Origin: Halalkalicoccus sp. NIPERK01
GTDB taxonomy: Archaea > Halobacteriota > Halobacteria > Halobacteriales > Halalkalicoccaceae
NCBI RefSeq assembly: GCF_030287405.1
Contig: NZ_JASVVV010000001.1
Span: 638,403-702,402 of the forward strand
DNA: 64,000 nucleotides
Reading direction: 5' to 3'
The position numbers were made by a program, and so were the translations under genes. The notes under the pieces are model-generated. The model ran no database searches. It was not told where the DNA came from and saw only the letters and a list, made by a program, of their open reading frames with translations. Below, piece by piece: positions 42,730 to 49,611 of the stretch. How positions within the stretch are numbered: the first letter of the stretch is position 1; the number at the start of each line of letters is the position of its first letter.

Positions 42730-44124
42730 TTACTCCGTCGCGACGTCGTCGGGACCCTCGGGCGACTGCACCCAGACGGTCTTCTCGTTGACGAACTCGT
42801 GGATGCCCTTCTCCGCGAGTTCCCGGCCGTAGCCCGAGTTCTTCACGCCCCCGAACGGGATTCTGGGGTCGGACTTGACGAGTTCGTTGACGAACACACA
42901 GCCCGCTTCCACGCGGCGGGCGAGGCGCTCGCCCCGCTCTACGTCCTCGGTCCAGATCGACGCCCCGAGCCCGAAGTCGGTGTCGTTGGCCACCTCGATG
43001 GCCTCGCCTTCGCTCTCGACGCGGAACACGGCGGCGGCGGGGCCGAACACCTCCTCGGTCGCGGCGGGGGCGTCGCGGGGCACCTCGGTCAGCACCGTCG
43101 GCGGGTAGAAGTTGCCCTCTTCATCCGGTAGCTCGCCGCCGACTGCGAGCTCCGCGCCCGCCTCGACGCTCCCCTCGACCTGCTCGTGGACGTCCTCGAC
43201 GAGGTCCTCGCGGGCCTGCGGGCCGATGTCGGTGTTCTCATCCATCGGATCGCCCATCGAGAGCGACTCCATCTCCTCGGTGAACCGCTCGACGAACTCG
43301 TCGTAGACCGCCTCGTGGACGATGAAGCGCTTCGCGGCGATGCAGGACTGCCCCGAGTTGATGGTGCGGGCCTGCGCGCCCGTCTCGGCGGCGGCCTCGA
43401 CGTCGGCGTCGTCGAGCACGACGAAGGGGTCGCTCCCCCCGAGTTCGAGGACGCTCTTTTTGACCTCGCTGCCCGCGGTCTCGGCGACCGCTCGACCGGC
43501 ACCCTCGCTTCCCGTGAGCGTCACCGCCGCGAGACGGTCGTCGCGGATCACGTCCTCGACCGTGTCCGAGCCGACGAGCAGGGTGGTGAAGACGCCCTCG
43601 GGGTAGCCCGCCTCGGAGAAGACCTCCTCGATGGCCCTCGCACAGCCCGGCACGTTCGAGGCGTGTTTCAGCAGGCCGACGTTGCCCGCGGTGAGGTGCG
43701 GGGCCGCAAATCGAAAGACCTGCCAGAACGGGAAGTTCCACGGCATCACCGCCAGCACCGCTCCGAGGGGTTCGTAGGAGACGAGCGAGCGGGACTCGGG
43801 CTCGCTACCGAGCACCTCGTCGGCGAGGAACTCGTCGGCGCGCTCGGCGTAGTAGTCACAGACCCACGCGCACTTCTCGACCTCCGCGCGGGCCCCGGTG
43901 ATGGGTTTGCCCATCTCCTCGGTCATCAACTCGGCGTACTCCTCCTCGTTCTCCCGGAGCACCTCCGCGGCGCGCGAGAGGAGCACCTGCCGCTCGTTGA
44001 TCGGACGCTCGCGCCACTCCTCGAAGGTCTCCATCGCGCGGTCGAGCGCGCGGTCGACCTCCTCGTCCGTGTGGTCGTCGTACGTTTCGAGCGTCTCGCC
44101 GGTCGCTGGATTCACGCTTTCCAT
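42730..44124 (-). CDS. Aldehyde dehydrogenase (succinate-semialdehyde type)
   Basis: NAD(P)-dependent oxidation of an aldehyde. 464 residues from ATG 44124 (MESVNPATGETLETYDDHTD). Catalytic E227 (LELGGSDP) and C261 (NSGQSCIAAKR) are present; MPWNFPFWQVFRFAAPHLTAGN and the TGSEGAGR loop are standard. The GabD/SSADH group starts with NPATGE in the same way. Family subgroups differ by substrate and none is decisive here. Confidence 0.86.
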   Translation of the reverse strand: MESVNPATGETLETYDDHTDEEVDRALDRAMETFEEWRERPINERQVLLSRAAEVLRENEEEYAELMTEEMGKPITGARAEVEKCAWVCDYYAERADEFLADEVLGSEPESRSLVSYEPLGAVLAVMPWNFPFWQVFRFAAPHLTAGNVGLLKHASNVPGCARAIEEVFSEAGYPEGVFTTLLVGSDTVEDVIRDDRLAAVTLTGSEGAGRAVAETAGSEVKKSVLELGGSDPFVVLDDADVEAAAETGAQARTINSGQSCIAAKRFIVHEAVYDEFVERFTEEMESLSMGDPMDENTDIGPQAREDLVEDVHEQVEGSVEAGAELAVGGELPDEEGNFYPPTVLTEVPRDAPAATEEVFGPAAAVFRVESEGEAIEVANDTDFGLGASIWTEDVERGERLARRVEAGCVFVNELVKSDPRIPFGGVKNSGYGRELAEKGIHEFVNEKTVWVQSPEGPDDVATE

Positions 44125-44195
44125 GCTGGTCCCCCGGCCACCGCGTGCCGGTTTTCCCACGCTACGACCGACACGCCCAAAGGCGTTGGCCCTGC

Positions 44196-44306
44196 TCATA
44201 CCGTCGGTCATACCTACGGACAGCGGCGGTGAGGACGACGGGCAGGGAACGCGCCAGTGCTGGTCACATCGACTACTGCCGTCGCCGCCGACGACCGACA
44301 GCATCA
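44196..44306. repeat. Inverted-end intergenic element, copy C (111 bp)
   Basis: Left end TCATACCGTCGGTCATACC; right end (other strand) TGATGCTGTCGGTCGTCGG. Same length as copy A. The interior differs apart from a GACGGG-AGGGA stretch. It lies 71 bases upstream of the aldehyde dehydrogenase start and 24 bases beyond the stop of the 42-residue zinc-ribbon gene, so it may affect both. Confidence 0.7.
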
Positions 44307-44329
44307 CCGCCCGCGCGGTTACGGTGAAA

Positions 44330-44458
44330 CTAGCGCTCGCGGTAGCGCCCGAGCAGCACGCCGCAGTCGGGACAGTGAACGTGCACCAGCGGGCCGTCCT
44401 CGTGGCGCGTCAGCTCCTCGGCGGTGAACTCGCCCTCGCAGTTCGTGCAGGTCGGCAC
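44330..44458 (-). CDS. 42-residue zinc-ribbon microprotein
   Basis: Translating the minus strand from the GTG at 44458 to TAG (44330-44332) gives a protein with C-T-N-C near residue 4-7 and C-P-D-C near 29-32, two CxxC knuckles about 25 residues apart, the classic zinc-ribbon spacing. A GGAG element lies just before the start. It is too short for the usual length filter. Two-CxxC microproteins of this kind are frequent in haloarchaea; one deletion has been reported to affect growth or biofilm in a relative, but this particular one is uncharacterised. Confidence 0.65.
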   Translation of the reverse strand: MPTCTNCEGEFTAEELTRHEDGPLVHVHCPDCGVLLGRYRER

Positions 44459-44541
44459 GGGGCTCCTTCGCCGTCGAACGGCATGGCTGTTACTGGCGGT
44501 GTCGGGACGGAAGGAGCGCGTGAGCGTGGTGGGTCGACGCG

Positions 44542-44979
44542 CTACTCGATGTCGATCGACTTCCCGCCGACCTCGGGGTCGCGCTTCGGGAGCGTGATCG
44601 TCAGCACGCCGTTCTTGTACGTCGCCGAGACGCTCTCCTCGTCGACAGGTTCGGGTAGCTGGACGGTCCGGCGCAGCGACTCGCTTCGGCGCTCGCTGCG
44701 GAGGTAGGTCTCGTCGCGTTCCTCGGACTCCTCGTCGCGTTCGGCCTCGATCGTGAGCGTCCGGTCGGTGACGCGCACGTCGATCTCGTTCTTGTCGAAA
44801 CCGGGTGCGTCCGCGGTGACGACGAACTCCTCGTCCCGGTCGGCCAGGTCGATGCTCATGCGGTTCGCGCCGCCCATGCCGAAGACGTCCTGATCGAACC
44901 CGGGCTGGTTCTCGAACTGGCGGCCGAGGCGGTCGAAGAACTCGTCGAGGTCGTCGAAGGGGTTTCTACGTCGAGCCAT
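44542..44979 (-). CDS. Hsp20/alpha-crystallin small heat-shock protein
   Basis: 145 residues from MARRRNPFDD at 44979 (an ATG four codons upstream is possible). The alpha-crystallin domain reads MSIDLADRDEEFVVTADAPGFDKNEIDVRVTDRTLTIEAERDEE...YLRSERRSESLRRTVQLPEPVDEESVSATYKNGVLTITLPK. The last part is the hallmark A-x-x-x-N-G-V-L loop. A holdase that protects unfolding proteins during heat or salt shock. It runs away from repeat copy F, which starts 28 bases before its start codon. Confidence 0.93.
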   Translation of the reverse strand: MARRRNPFDDLDEFFDRLGRQFENQPGFDQDVFGMGGANRMSIDLADRDEEFVVTADAPGFDKNEIDVRVTDRTLTIEAERDEESEERDETYLRSERRSESLRRTVQLPEPVDEESVSATYKNGVLTITLPKRDPEVGGKSIDIE

Positions 44980-45006
44980 ACGGGTGTGCATACGCCATCG
45001 AGGATG

Positions 45007-45089
45007 TTATACTATCGGTCGTAACGGTCTGCGTACATTCGTCGGATGTACCGACGAATGCACGCAAGGGCTTACGGCCGACGGTATAC
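45007..45089. repeat. Inverted-end intergenic element, copy F (83 bp) with a nested 15-bp hairpin
   Basis: Left end TTATACTATCGGTCGTAA, right end (other strand) GTATACCGTCGGCCGTAAG. Shorter than the others. Inside, GCGTACATTCGTCGG and CCGACGAATGCACGC form a 15-bp stem (one mismatch) with a five-base loop ATGTA (45031-45065). It sits in the divergent gap between hsp20 and the RNase P gene. Confidence 0.72.
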
Positions 45090-45137
45090 CCGAACCCGAA
45101 CCGCCACGGGTATGGCGCCGCTCCCTGAAGGGGTGGT

Positions 45138-45839
45138 ATGTACGAGGCGGTCTACGCCGCCCCCGAGGGCCGCTCGACGGTCGCACGCCACGCCCACACC
45201 GCGAGCGAGTACGGGTTCGCGGGGGTCGTCGTCCGAAACGGCGACGCGCTCGAAGGGAACGAGACCGAGCGAATCGCCGAGACCTACGGGATCGACGTCG
45301 TTCGTGGAACCGAGATCCGCGCCGAGGGCTCACAGACGGCGAGCGGCTACCTCGGGAACCGCCGCGAGGAGTACACGATCCTCGCGCTCCGGGGCGGGAC
45401 GGACGACCTCAATCGCTTCGCGGTCGAACAGCCCCGCGTGGACGTCCTCTCCCGGCCGATGGCCGGCGAGGGCGACTTCAACCACGTGCTCGCGAAGGCC
45501 GCCGCGCGAAACGGGGTGCGCGTCGAGTTCGACCTCTCGACCGTGCTCCGACTCGAGGGCGGCCCGCGGGTGCAGGCGCTCTCGGACGTGCGCAAACTCC
45601 GCGAACTCGTCGACCAGTACGAGGTCCCCTACGTCGTGAGCGCCTCCCCGGAGAGCCACCTCCAACTGCGCGGGCCCCGCGAACTGATCGCCGTCGGCGA
45701 GCGGATCGGCTTCTCGCCCGAGGGGATCGAAACCGGCCTCCGCGAGTGGGGGCGGCTCGCCGAACGGAACCGCGAGATCGCCTCCGAGTCGTTCATAGAG
45801 CCGGGCGTGCGTAGGGGCCGGTATGAAGAGGACGATTGA
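45138..45839 (+). CDS. rnp3: RNase P protein component 3 (Rpp30)
   Basis: 233 residues, TIM-barrel. MYEAVYAAPEGRSTVARHAHTASEYGFAGVVVRNGD opening; VRGTEIRAEGSQTASGYLGN; LARPMAGEGDFNHVLAKAAARNGVRVEFDLSTVL; VSASPESHLQLRGPRELIAVGERIGF, all matching archaeal Rpp30, which forms a heterodimer with Pop5 in tRNA 5'-end maturation. It overlaps the following methyltransferase gene by 17 bases, so the two are co-translated. Rnp2 and the proteasome alpha gene, which often follow in haloarchaea, are not here. Confidence 0.92.
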   Translation: MYEAVYAAPEGRSTVARHAHTASEYGFAGVVVRNGDALEGNETERIAETYGIDVVRGTEIRAEGSQTASGYLGNRREEYTILALRGGTDDLNRFAVEQPRVDVLSRPMAGEGDFNHVLAKAAARNGVRVEFDLSTVLRLEGGPRVQALSDVRKLRELVDQYEVPYVVSASPESHLQLRGPRELIAVGERIGFSPEGIETGLREWGRLAERNREIASESFIEPGVRRGRYEEDD

Positions 45840-46431
45840 GGAGCACGCGAGCCGATTCGACGAGCACGCCGCGGAGTACGACGAGAGCCAGGACAGCGAG
45901 GAGTACAGGGCCTGTGCTGATCTCGTGATCGAGTGCGCCGATCCCGATCCGGATGACGTCGTCCTCGATCTGGGCTGCGGGACCGGCGCGATCGCGCTGG
46001 CGCTCGCGCCCGAGGCGAAGCGGGTCGTTGGTCGGGACATCAGCGCGGGGATGCTGGAGCGGGCGCGGGAGAAGGCGGCCGGGCAGGGTATCGAGAACGC
46101 GGCGTTCGGCGAGGGGCGCTTTCGCGATCCCAACTACGACGGCGAGGTCGAGATAGTGGTATCGAACTTCGCCATGCACCACCTCTCGGACGAGGGGAAG
46201 CGCGAGGCCATCGAGGTCATCGCGGACCTCGGCCCTCGAAGGTTCGTGCTGGGCGACGTGATGTTCTTCGGGCTTCCCGACCCCGACGAACCGTTTTATA
46301 GCCCCGAGGTGGACGACCCCGCGACCGTCGGTACCCTCGTCGAGGCGCTCACCGAGGCGGGCTTTACCGTCACCCGTGCGAGACGGGTCCACGATCAGGT
46401 GGGCGTCCTCGTGGGCGAGCGCATCGAGTAG
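45823..46431 (+). CDS. Class I SAM-dependent methyltransferase in the RNase P operon
   Basis: 202 residues, start MKRTIEEHASRFDEHAAEYD at 45823. VVLDLGCGTGAIALALA (motif I), VVGRDISAGML (acidic strand-2 end), FGEGRFRDPNYDGEVEIVVSNFAMHHLSDEGK (motif IV region). Haloarchaeal rnp3 is commonly followed by such a gene, suggesting a tRNA or RNA target, but no acceptor is shown. Start lies within rnp3. Confidence 0.85.
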   Translation: MKRTIEEHASRFDEHAAEYDESQDSEEYRACADLVIECADPDPDDVVLDLGCGTGAIALALAPEAKRVVGRDISAGMLERAREKAAGQGIENAAFGEGRFRDPNYDGEVEIVVSNFAMHHLSDEGKREAIEVIADLGPRRFVLGDVMFFGLPDPDEPFYSPEVDDPATVGTLVEALTEAGFTVTRARRVHDQVGVLVGERIE

Positions 46432-46465
46432 GCCCGGACGGGGATCGAGGGCCACCACGCGGGGA

Positions 46466-46744
46466 TCAGATGGGGTCGGCGGGGTCGTGTTCGTCGGCCA
46501 TCCGCGTGGCCTCGGCGGCGTACTGCTCGCGGAGGTCCGCCTCGTCGACCGATCCGAGGTTGTCGGGGTCGACGTCGAGGGCGGCGGTCGTGTCCCTGGA
46601 GTCGCCGGTGAAACTCGTCAGGGCGCGTTCCTTCCGGAAGTAGCGCTCGCCGTCGGGGGTCGCGTAGACGAGGATGATGAGGTTCTGTTCGTCGTCGGAG
46701 TAGGTGCGTTCGACCAGCCACACGCGGACGTCGGTGTCGGCCAT
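46466..46744 (-). CDS. Haloarchaeal conserved protein of unknown function
   Basis: 92 residues, acidic and soluble: VRVWLVERTYSDDEQNLIILVYATPDGERYFRKERALTSFTGDS, then a helical C-terminal half (DEADLREQYAAEATRMADEHDP). The first half forms a small beta-sheet pattern. No family recognised. It converges with the methyltransferase gene (34 bases between). Confidence 0.62.
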   Translation of the reverse strand: MADTDVRVWLVERTYSDDEQNLIILVYATPDGERYFRKERALTSFTGDSRDTTAALDVDPDNLGSVDEADLREQYAAEATRMADEHDPADPI

Positions 46745-46859
46745 GCGGTCGGGTACCGCCCGGCGCGTGAAACGCGTTCGGTTCTCCGAACATGGATGCC
46801 TGTCGACGGCTGACGAGGGCGTCCGGGAAACGGTGCCGTCCTCGGAGAGCCCGTCCGGG

Positions 46860-47156
46860 TCACTCCTCGAGGAGCGTCCGTTCCGCCTCCCCGAACGTCA
46901 GGACGGGCGCGACGTGCGCGTCGTGGTCGTGAAGGAGCGGCGGGCCGAGGAACGCGGTCACCGCCTCGAAGGTATCCGCCTCGAGGACGAAGTAGAACCG
47001 GTGTTCGTTCGGCGTCACGTACGACCCGTGGACCTCGACGCCGGCCTGCTCCGCCGTCCGGTCCATCCCCGCGATCCACTCGCGGGCCTTCTCCTCGTTC
47101 TCCGGGCGTGCCCAGCAGTTGTCCGGCGTGTGATCCAAGGTAGCTATGAACAGCAT
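46860..47156 (-). CDS. Small DUF3303-like (dimeric alpha/beta barrel) protein
   Basis: 98 residues from ATG 47156 (MLFIATLDHTPDNCWARPEN). The pattern FIATLDHTPDNC...AGVEVHGSYVTPNEHRFYFVLEADTFEAVTAFLGPPLLHDHDAHVAPVL, with a late His-rich segment, resembles the dimeric alpha-beta barrel group with DUF3303-type members. Function unknown. Confidence 0.6.
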   Translation of the reverse strand: MLFIATLDHTPDNCWARPENEEKAREWIAGMDRTAEQAGVEVHGSYVTPNEHRFYFVLEADTFEAVTAFLGPPLLHDHDAHVAPVLTFGEAERTLLEE

Positions 47157-47331
47157 TGATACCACCGGCTCTAGTACACCGTCGAGGAGGATAAACCCGC
47201 CTAGGGGTTCGATAGCCGCCTCGCGCCGGTCGACGGGCGGATCGGACGGGGTGGCGGGGGTAAAGCCAGTACGGCCACCCCCGCCCGATCAGAGCGGCTT
47301 TGGCGCCGGGGTCCGTACCCCGACCCGTCGA

Positions 47332-47793
47332 ATGGAGACGCTGTACGACGCCCTCGGGGTCGACCCGGACGCCGACCGCGAGGCGATCCGCGCCGCGTAC
47401 CGCGAGCGGGCCAAACGCCACCACCCGGACGTTTCGGGCGGGAGCGCGACCGAGTTCCGCCGGCTCACCGCCGCCCGCGACGTGTTGCTCGACGACGCTC
47501 GACGGAGGCGTTACGACGCGCTCGGCTACCGCCGATACGCCCGACACCACCTCGGCGAGGAGTGGCCGGTCGACGAACCGGCACGCCGACGGCATTCGCG
47601 ACGATCCCGCACGGCCCGCTCGGGCCAGCGGCGACGATCCCGTCGAGTTCGCCGCGAGCGCCCCCCGCGATCCAGCAGTCCGACGGACGCCCTCATCGCG
47701 CTCGCGACCTACTGGCCGATCCTCGTGCGGGTGGGGATCGCCCTCGCGCTCCTCCTCGTCCTCGCGTTCGTGCTCGCCGCGCTGTCGCTCTAA
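47332..47793 (+). CDS. J-domain protein with C-terminal membrane anchor
   Basis: 153 residues, start METLYDALGV at 47332. The J domain (1-~65) has H31-P-D33 in KRHHPDVSGG and the flanking helices (LTAARDVLLDDARRRRYDAL). A basic Arg-rich linker (85-115) precedes one hydrophobic segment (VRVGIALALLLVLAFVLAAL) at the end. It should recruit Hsp70 (DnaK) to the membrane; no DnaK gene is nearby. It lacks the Gly/Phe and zinc-finger regions of full-length DnaJ. Confidence 0.82.
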   Translation: METLYDALGVDPDADREAIRAAYRERAKRHHPDVSGGSATEFRRLTAARDVLLDDARRRRYDALGYRRYARHHLGEEWPVDEPARRRHSRRSRTARSGQRRRSRRVRRERPPRSSSPTDALIALATYWPILVRVGIALALLLVLAFVLAALSL

Positions 47794-47858
47794 TACTCAC
47801 TGCGCTGTCGCGCTAGTACTGTTCAGCGTGTCGTAGTAATACTCTCGTGTCCTTCAAA

Positions 47859-47887
47859 GTGATAGATACACCCTCTGTATCTATCAC
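47859..47887. repeat. Perfect 12-bp hairpin left of the methyltransferase cassette
   Basis: GTGATAGATACA, loop CCCTC, TGTATCTATCAC: a perfect stem of 12 bp. The TAGATAC core recurs in a hairpin on the other side of the gene (48719-48739). It lies in an AT-richer segment 74-102 bases upstream of the ATG. It could be a boundary, operator or terminator of the J-domain transcript. Confidence 0.6.
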
Positions 47888-47960
47888 GGGCTTATTTTCG
47901 GAGAGCAGTAAACACGGCTATTTAAAGCTTATTTACGGTCCTATCGCGTCTGACGACCTG

Positions 47961-48692
47961 ATGCCCGACACTCCGGACCCCCCAGTTGCCCACCGAGCCT
48001 ACGATAGGCTCGCCGCGGGGTACGACCGTGAGGGAGACACGAAGCCTGCGAACGCCTACCTCGAACGGCCAGCGACCCTCTCCTTGCTTCCCAACGTCGA
48101 AGGGACTTACGTCCTTGACGCAGGGTGTGGCGCTGGCCATCTCACCAAGGCACTCAGCGACCGTGGCGCTACCGTCGTCGGCCTCGACGTGAGCCATGAG
48201 ATGCTCACGTACGCACGAGAAAGGATACCCGACGCCGACTTCGTTCAGGCTGACCTCGGAAGTGACCTCCCCCTCATCGATGACGGGTTTGACGGCATCA
48301 CCAGTTCGCTCGCGTTCCATTACATCAAGGATTGGGAGTCACTGCTCCGTGAACTCCGTCGAATCCTCAGACCCGGCGGCTGGGTGGTTTTCTCGGTCCA
48401 ACACCCTCATGCCGACTTCGAGGAGTACGGCGACGCTCGAAACTACCACGAAATAGAACGGGTCTCCGCGAATTGGGACTCCTTCGGCGAGGAGGTGGAG
48501 GTACCGGCGTACCGTCGCCCCCTCTCCGCGATGCTAGGGCCTGCGCTTGAGGCTGGTTTCCAGCTTGACCGACTGTTGGAGCCGACGCCGACCGAGGAGT
48601 ATCGTCAGGCTGACCCAGAGAGGTATGAGTACGAAGCGACTCGCCCGAATTTCCTCTGTCTCCGCCTCGTCACCCTCACTCAAACCGGTTAA
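47961..48692 (+). CDS. SAM-dependent methyltransferase in an AT-richer, hairpin-flanked cassette
   Basis: 243 residues, start MPDTPDPPVAHRAYDRLAAG at 47961. YVLDAGCGAGHLTKAL (motif I), VVGLDVSHEMLTYAR, FVQADLGSDLPLIDDGFDGITSSLAFHYIKDW and RRILRPGGWVVFSVQHPHADF are typical of small-molecule methyltransferases. A TATA box CTATTTAAAG lies ~40 bases upstream. Flanking DNA is AT-richer than its surroundings, and TAGATAC hairpins lie on both sides, which suggests acquisition as a unit. Acceptor unknown. Confidence 0.8.
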   Translation: MPDTPDPPVAHRAYDRLAAGYDREGDTKPANAYLERPATLSLLPNVEGTYVLDAGCGAGHLTKALSDRGATVVGLDVSHEMLTYARERIPDADFVQADLGSDLPLIDDGFDGITSSLAFHYIKDWESLLRELRRILRPGGWVVFSVQHPHADFEEYGDARNYHEIERVSANWDSFGEEVEVPAYRRPLSAMLGPALEAGFQLDRLLEPTPTEEYRQADPERYEYEATRPNFLCLRLVTLTQTG

Positions 48693-48718
48693 CTACGGTC
48701 TTGACCCACGACTGGTGA

Positions 48719-48739
48719 TAGATACGGAGTACGTATCTA
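48719..48739. repeat. 8-bp hairpin right of the methyltransferase cassette
   Basis: TAGATACG, loop GAGTA, CGTATCTA: perfect 8-bp stem, loop of five as in the left hairpin. Outer CTGGT/ACCAG could extend it with a three-base bulge. It begins 27 bases after the methyltransferase stop. Confidence 0.55.
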
Positions 48740-48806
48740 CCAGCTGATTCGCTGAAGGGCAGAGTGAAAAACAATCCATTGGGAACGATTCTATGACACG
48801 GTCGTG

Positions 48807-49577
48807 TTAGTAGTCCGCCGCGAGCCGATCGAGCGCCTCGTGGTGCTCGGTGGTGTGGGGGGCGGTCAGCGGCGAGACGCTGACCTTTCCCTCCGTGATC
48901 GCTCTTCTATCCGTCCCCTCGGGGTCGTCGATCTCCCCCGTGCTCATCGCCTCCCACGAGAGGTCGTGTAGCGTGATCGAGTCCCCGTTCTGGGTCGCGC
49001 CCATCTCGTAGACCGTCGAGGGACGGGTCACGACCATCGGCGCGGGGTCGTCGGCGGGAAGCGGCGCGTTGACATTGAGGTACTCGGCGTGCTCGAAGAC
49101 GCCCCGCGACGGCGCGCGTTCGACGAGGTACCGGGTCGCGCGACAGGCCTCCGCGTACTCCTCGATCTCCGGCGTCCGGGGCCACTCCTCCTCGGGGATG
49201 TAGAGGGAGACGGCGACGGCGGGGACCCCGCAGAAGGCAGCCTCGACGGCGGCGCTAACCGTCCCGGAGCGCCCGAGGACGTAGGCCCCGAGGTTCGCGC
49301 CGGTGTTACAGCCCGAGACGACGAGGTCGGGGTAGGGACCGAGCGCCTCGAGGCCCGCGACCACACAGTCGGCGGGCGTGCCCGCGATGGCGAAACCCAG
49401 TTCGTGTTCCTCGACACCGACCTCGCTCGACATGGCCCGGCCGACCGCGCTCTGGTCGCTCGCGGGCGCGACCGCGGTGACGTTCGCCACCGCCGAGAGC
49501 GCGTCGTAGAGCGCGCGGAAGCCGGGACTGTCGATCCCGTCGTCGTTCGTCAGCAGGATCTCGAGATCCGTGTCCAT
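48807..49577 (-). CDS. surE: 5'/3'-nucleotidase SurE
   Basis: 256 residues. MDTDLEILLTNDDGIDSPGF carries the metal-binding N-D-D near the start; PASDQSAVGRAMSS and VVSGCNTGANLG, followed by GTVSAAVEA, are SurE hallmarks. It removes phosphate from nucleoside monophosphates, often under stress. Starts at 49577 and runs toward the methyltransferase cassette. Confidence 0.92.
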   Translation of the reverse strand: MDTDLEILLTNDDGIDSPGFRALYDALSAVANVTAVAPASDQSAVGRAMSSEVGVEEHELGFAIAGTPADCVVAGLEALGPYPDLVVSGCNTGANLGAYVLGRSGTVSAAVEAAFCGVPAVAVSLYIPEEEWPRTPEIEEYAEACRATRYLVERAPSRGVFEHAEYLNVNAPLPADDPAPMVVTRPSTVYEMGATQNGDSITLHDLSWEAMSTGEIDDPEGTDRRAITEGKVSVSPLTAPHTTEHHEALDRLAADY

Positions 49578-49611
49578 ACGCCCGCCTCGGCGGCGGTCGA
49601 CAAAAACGCGG

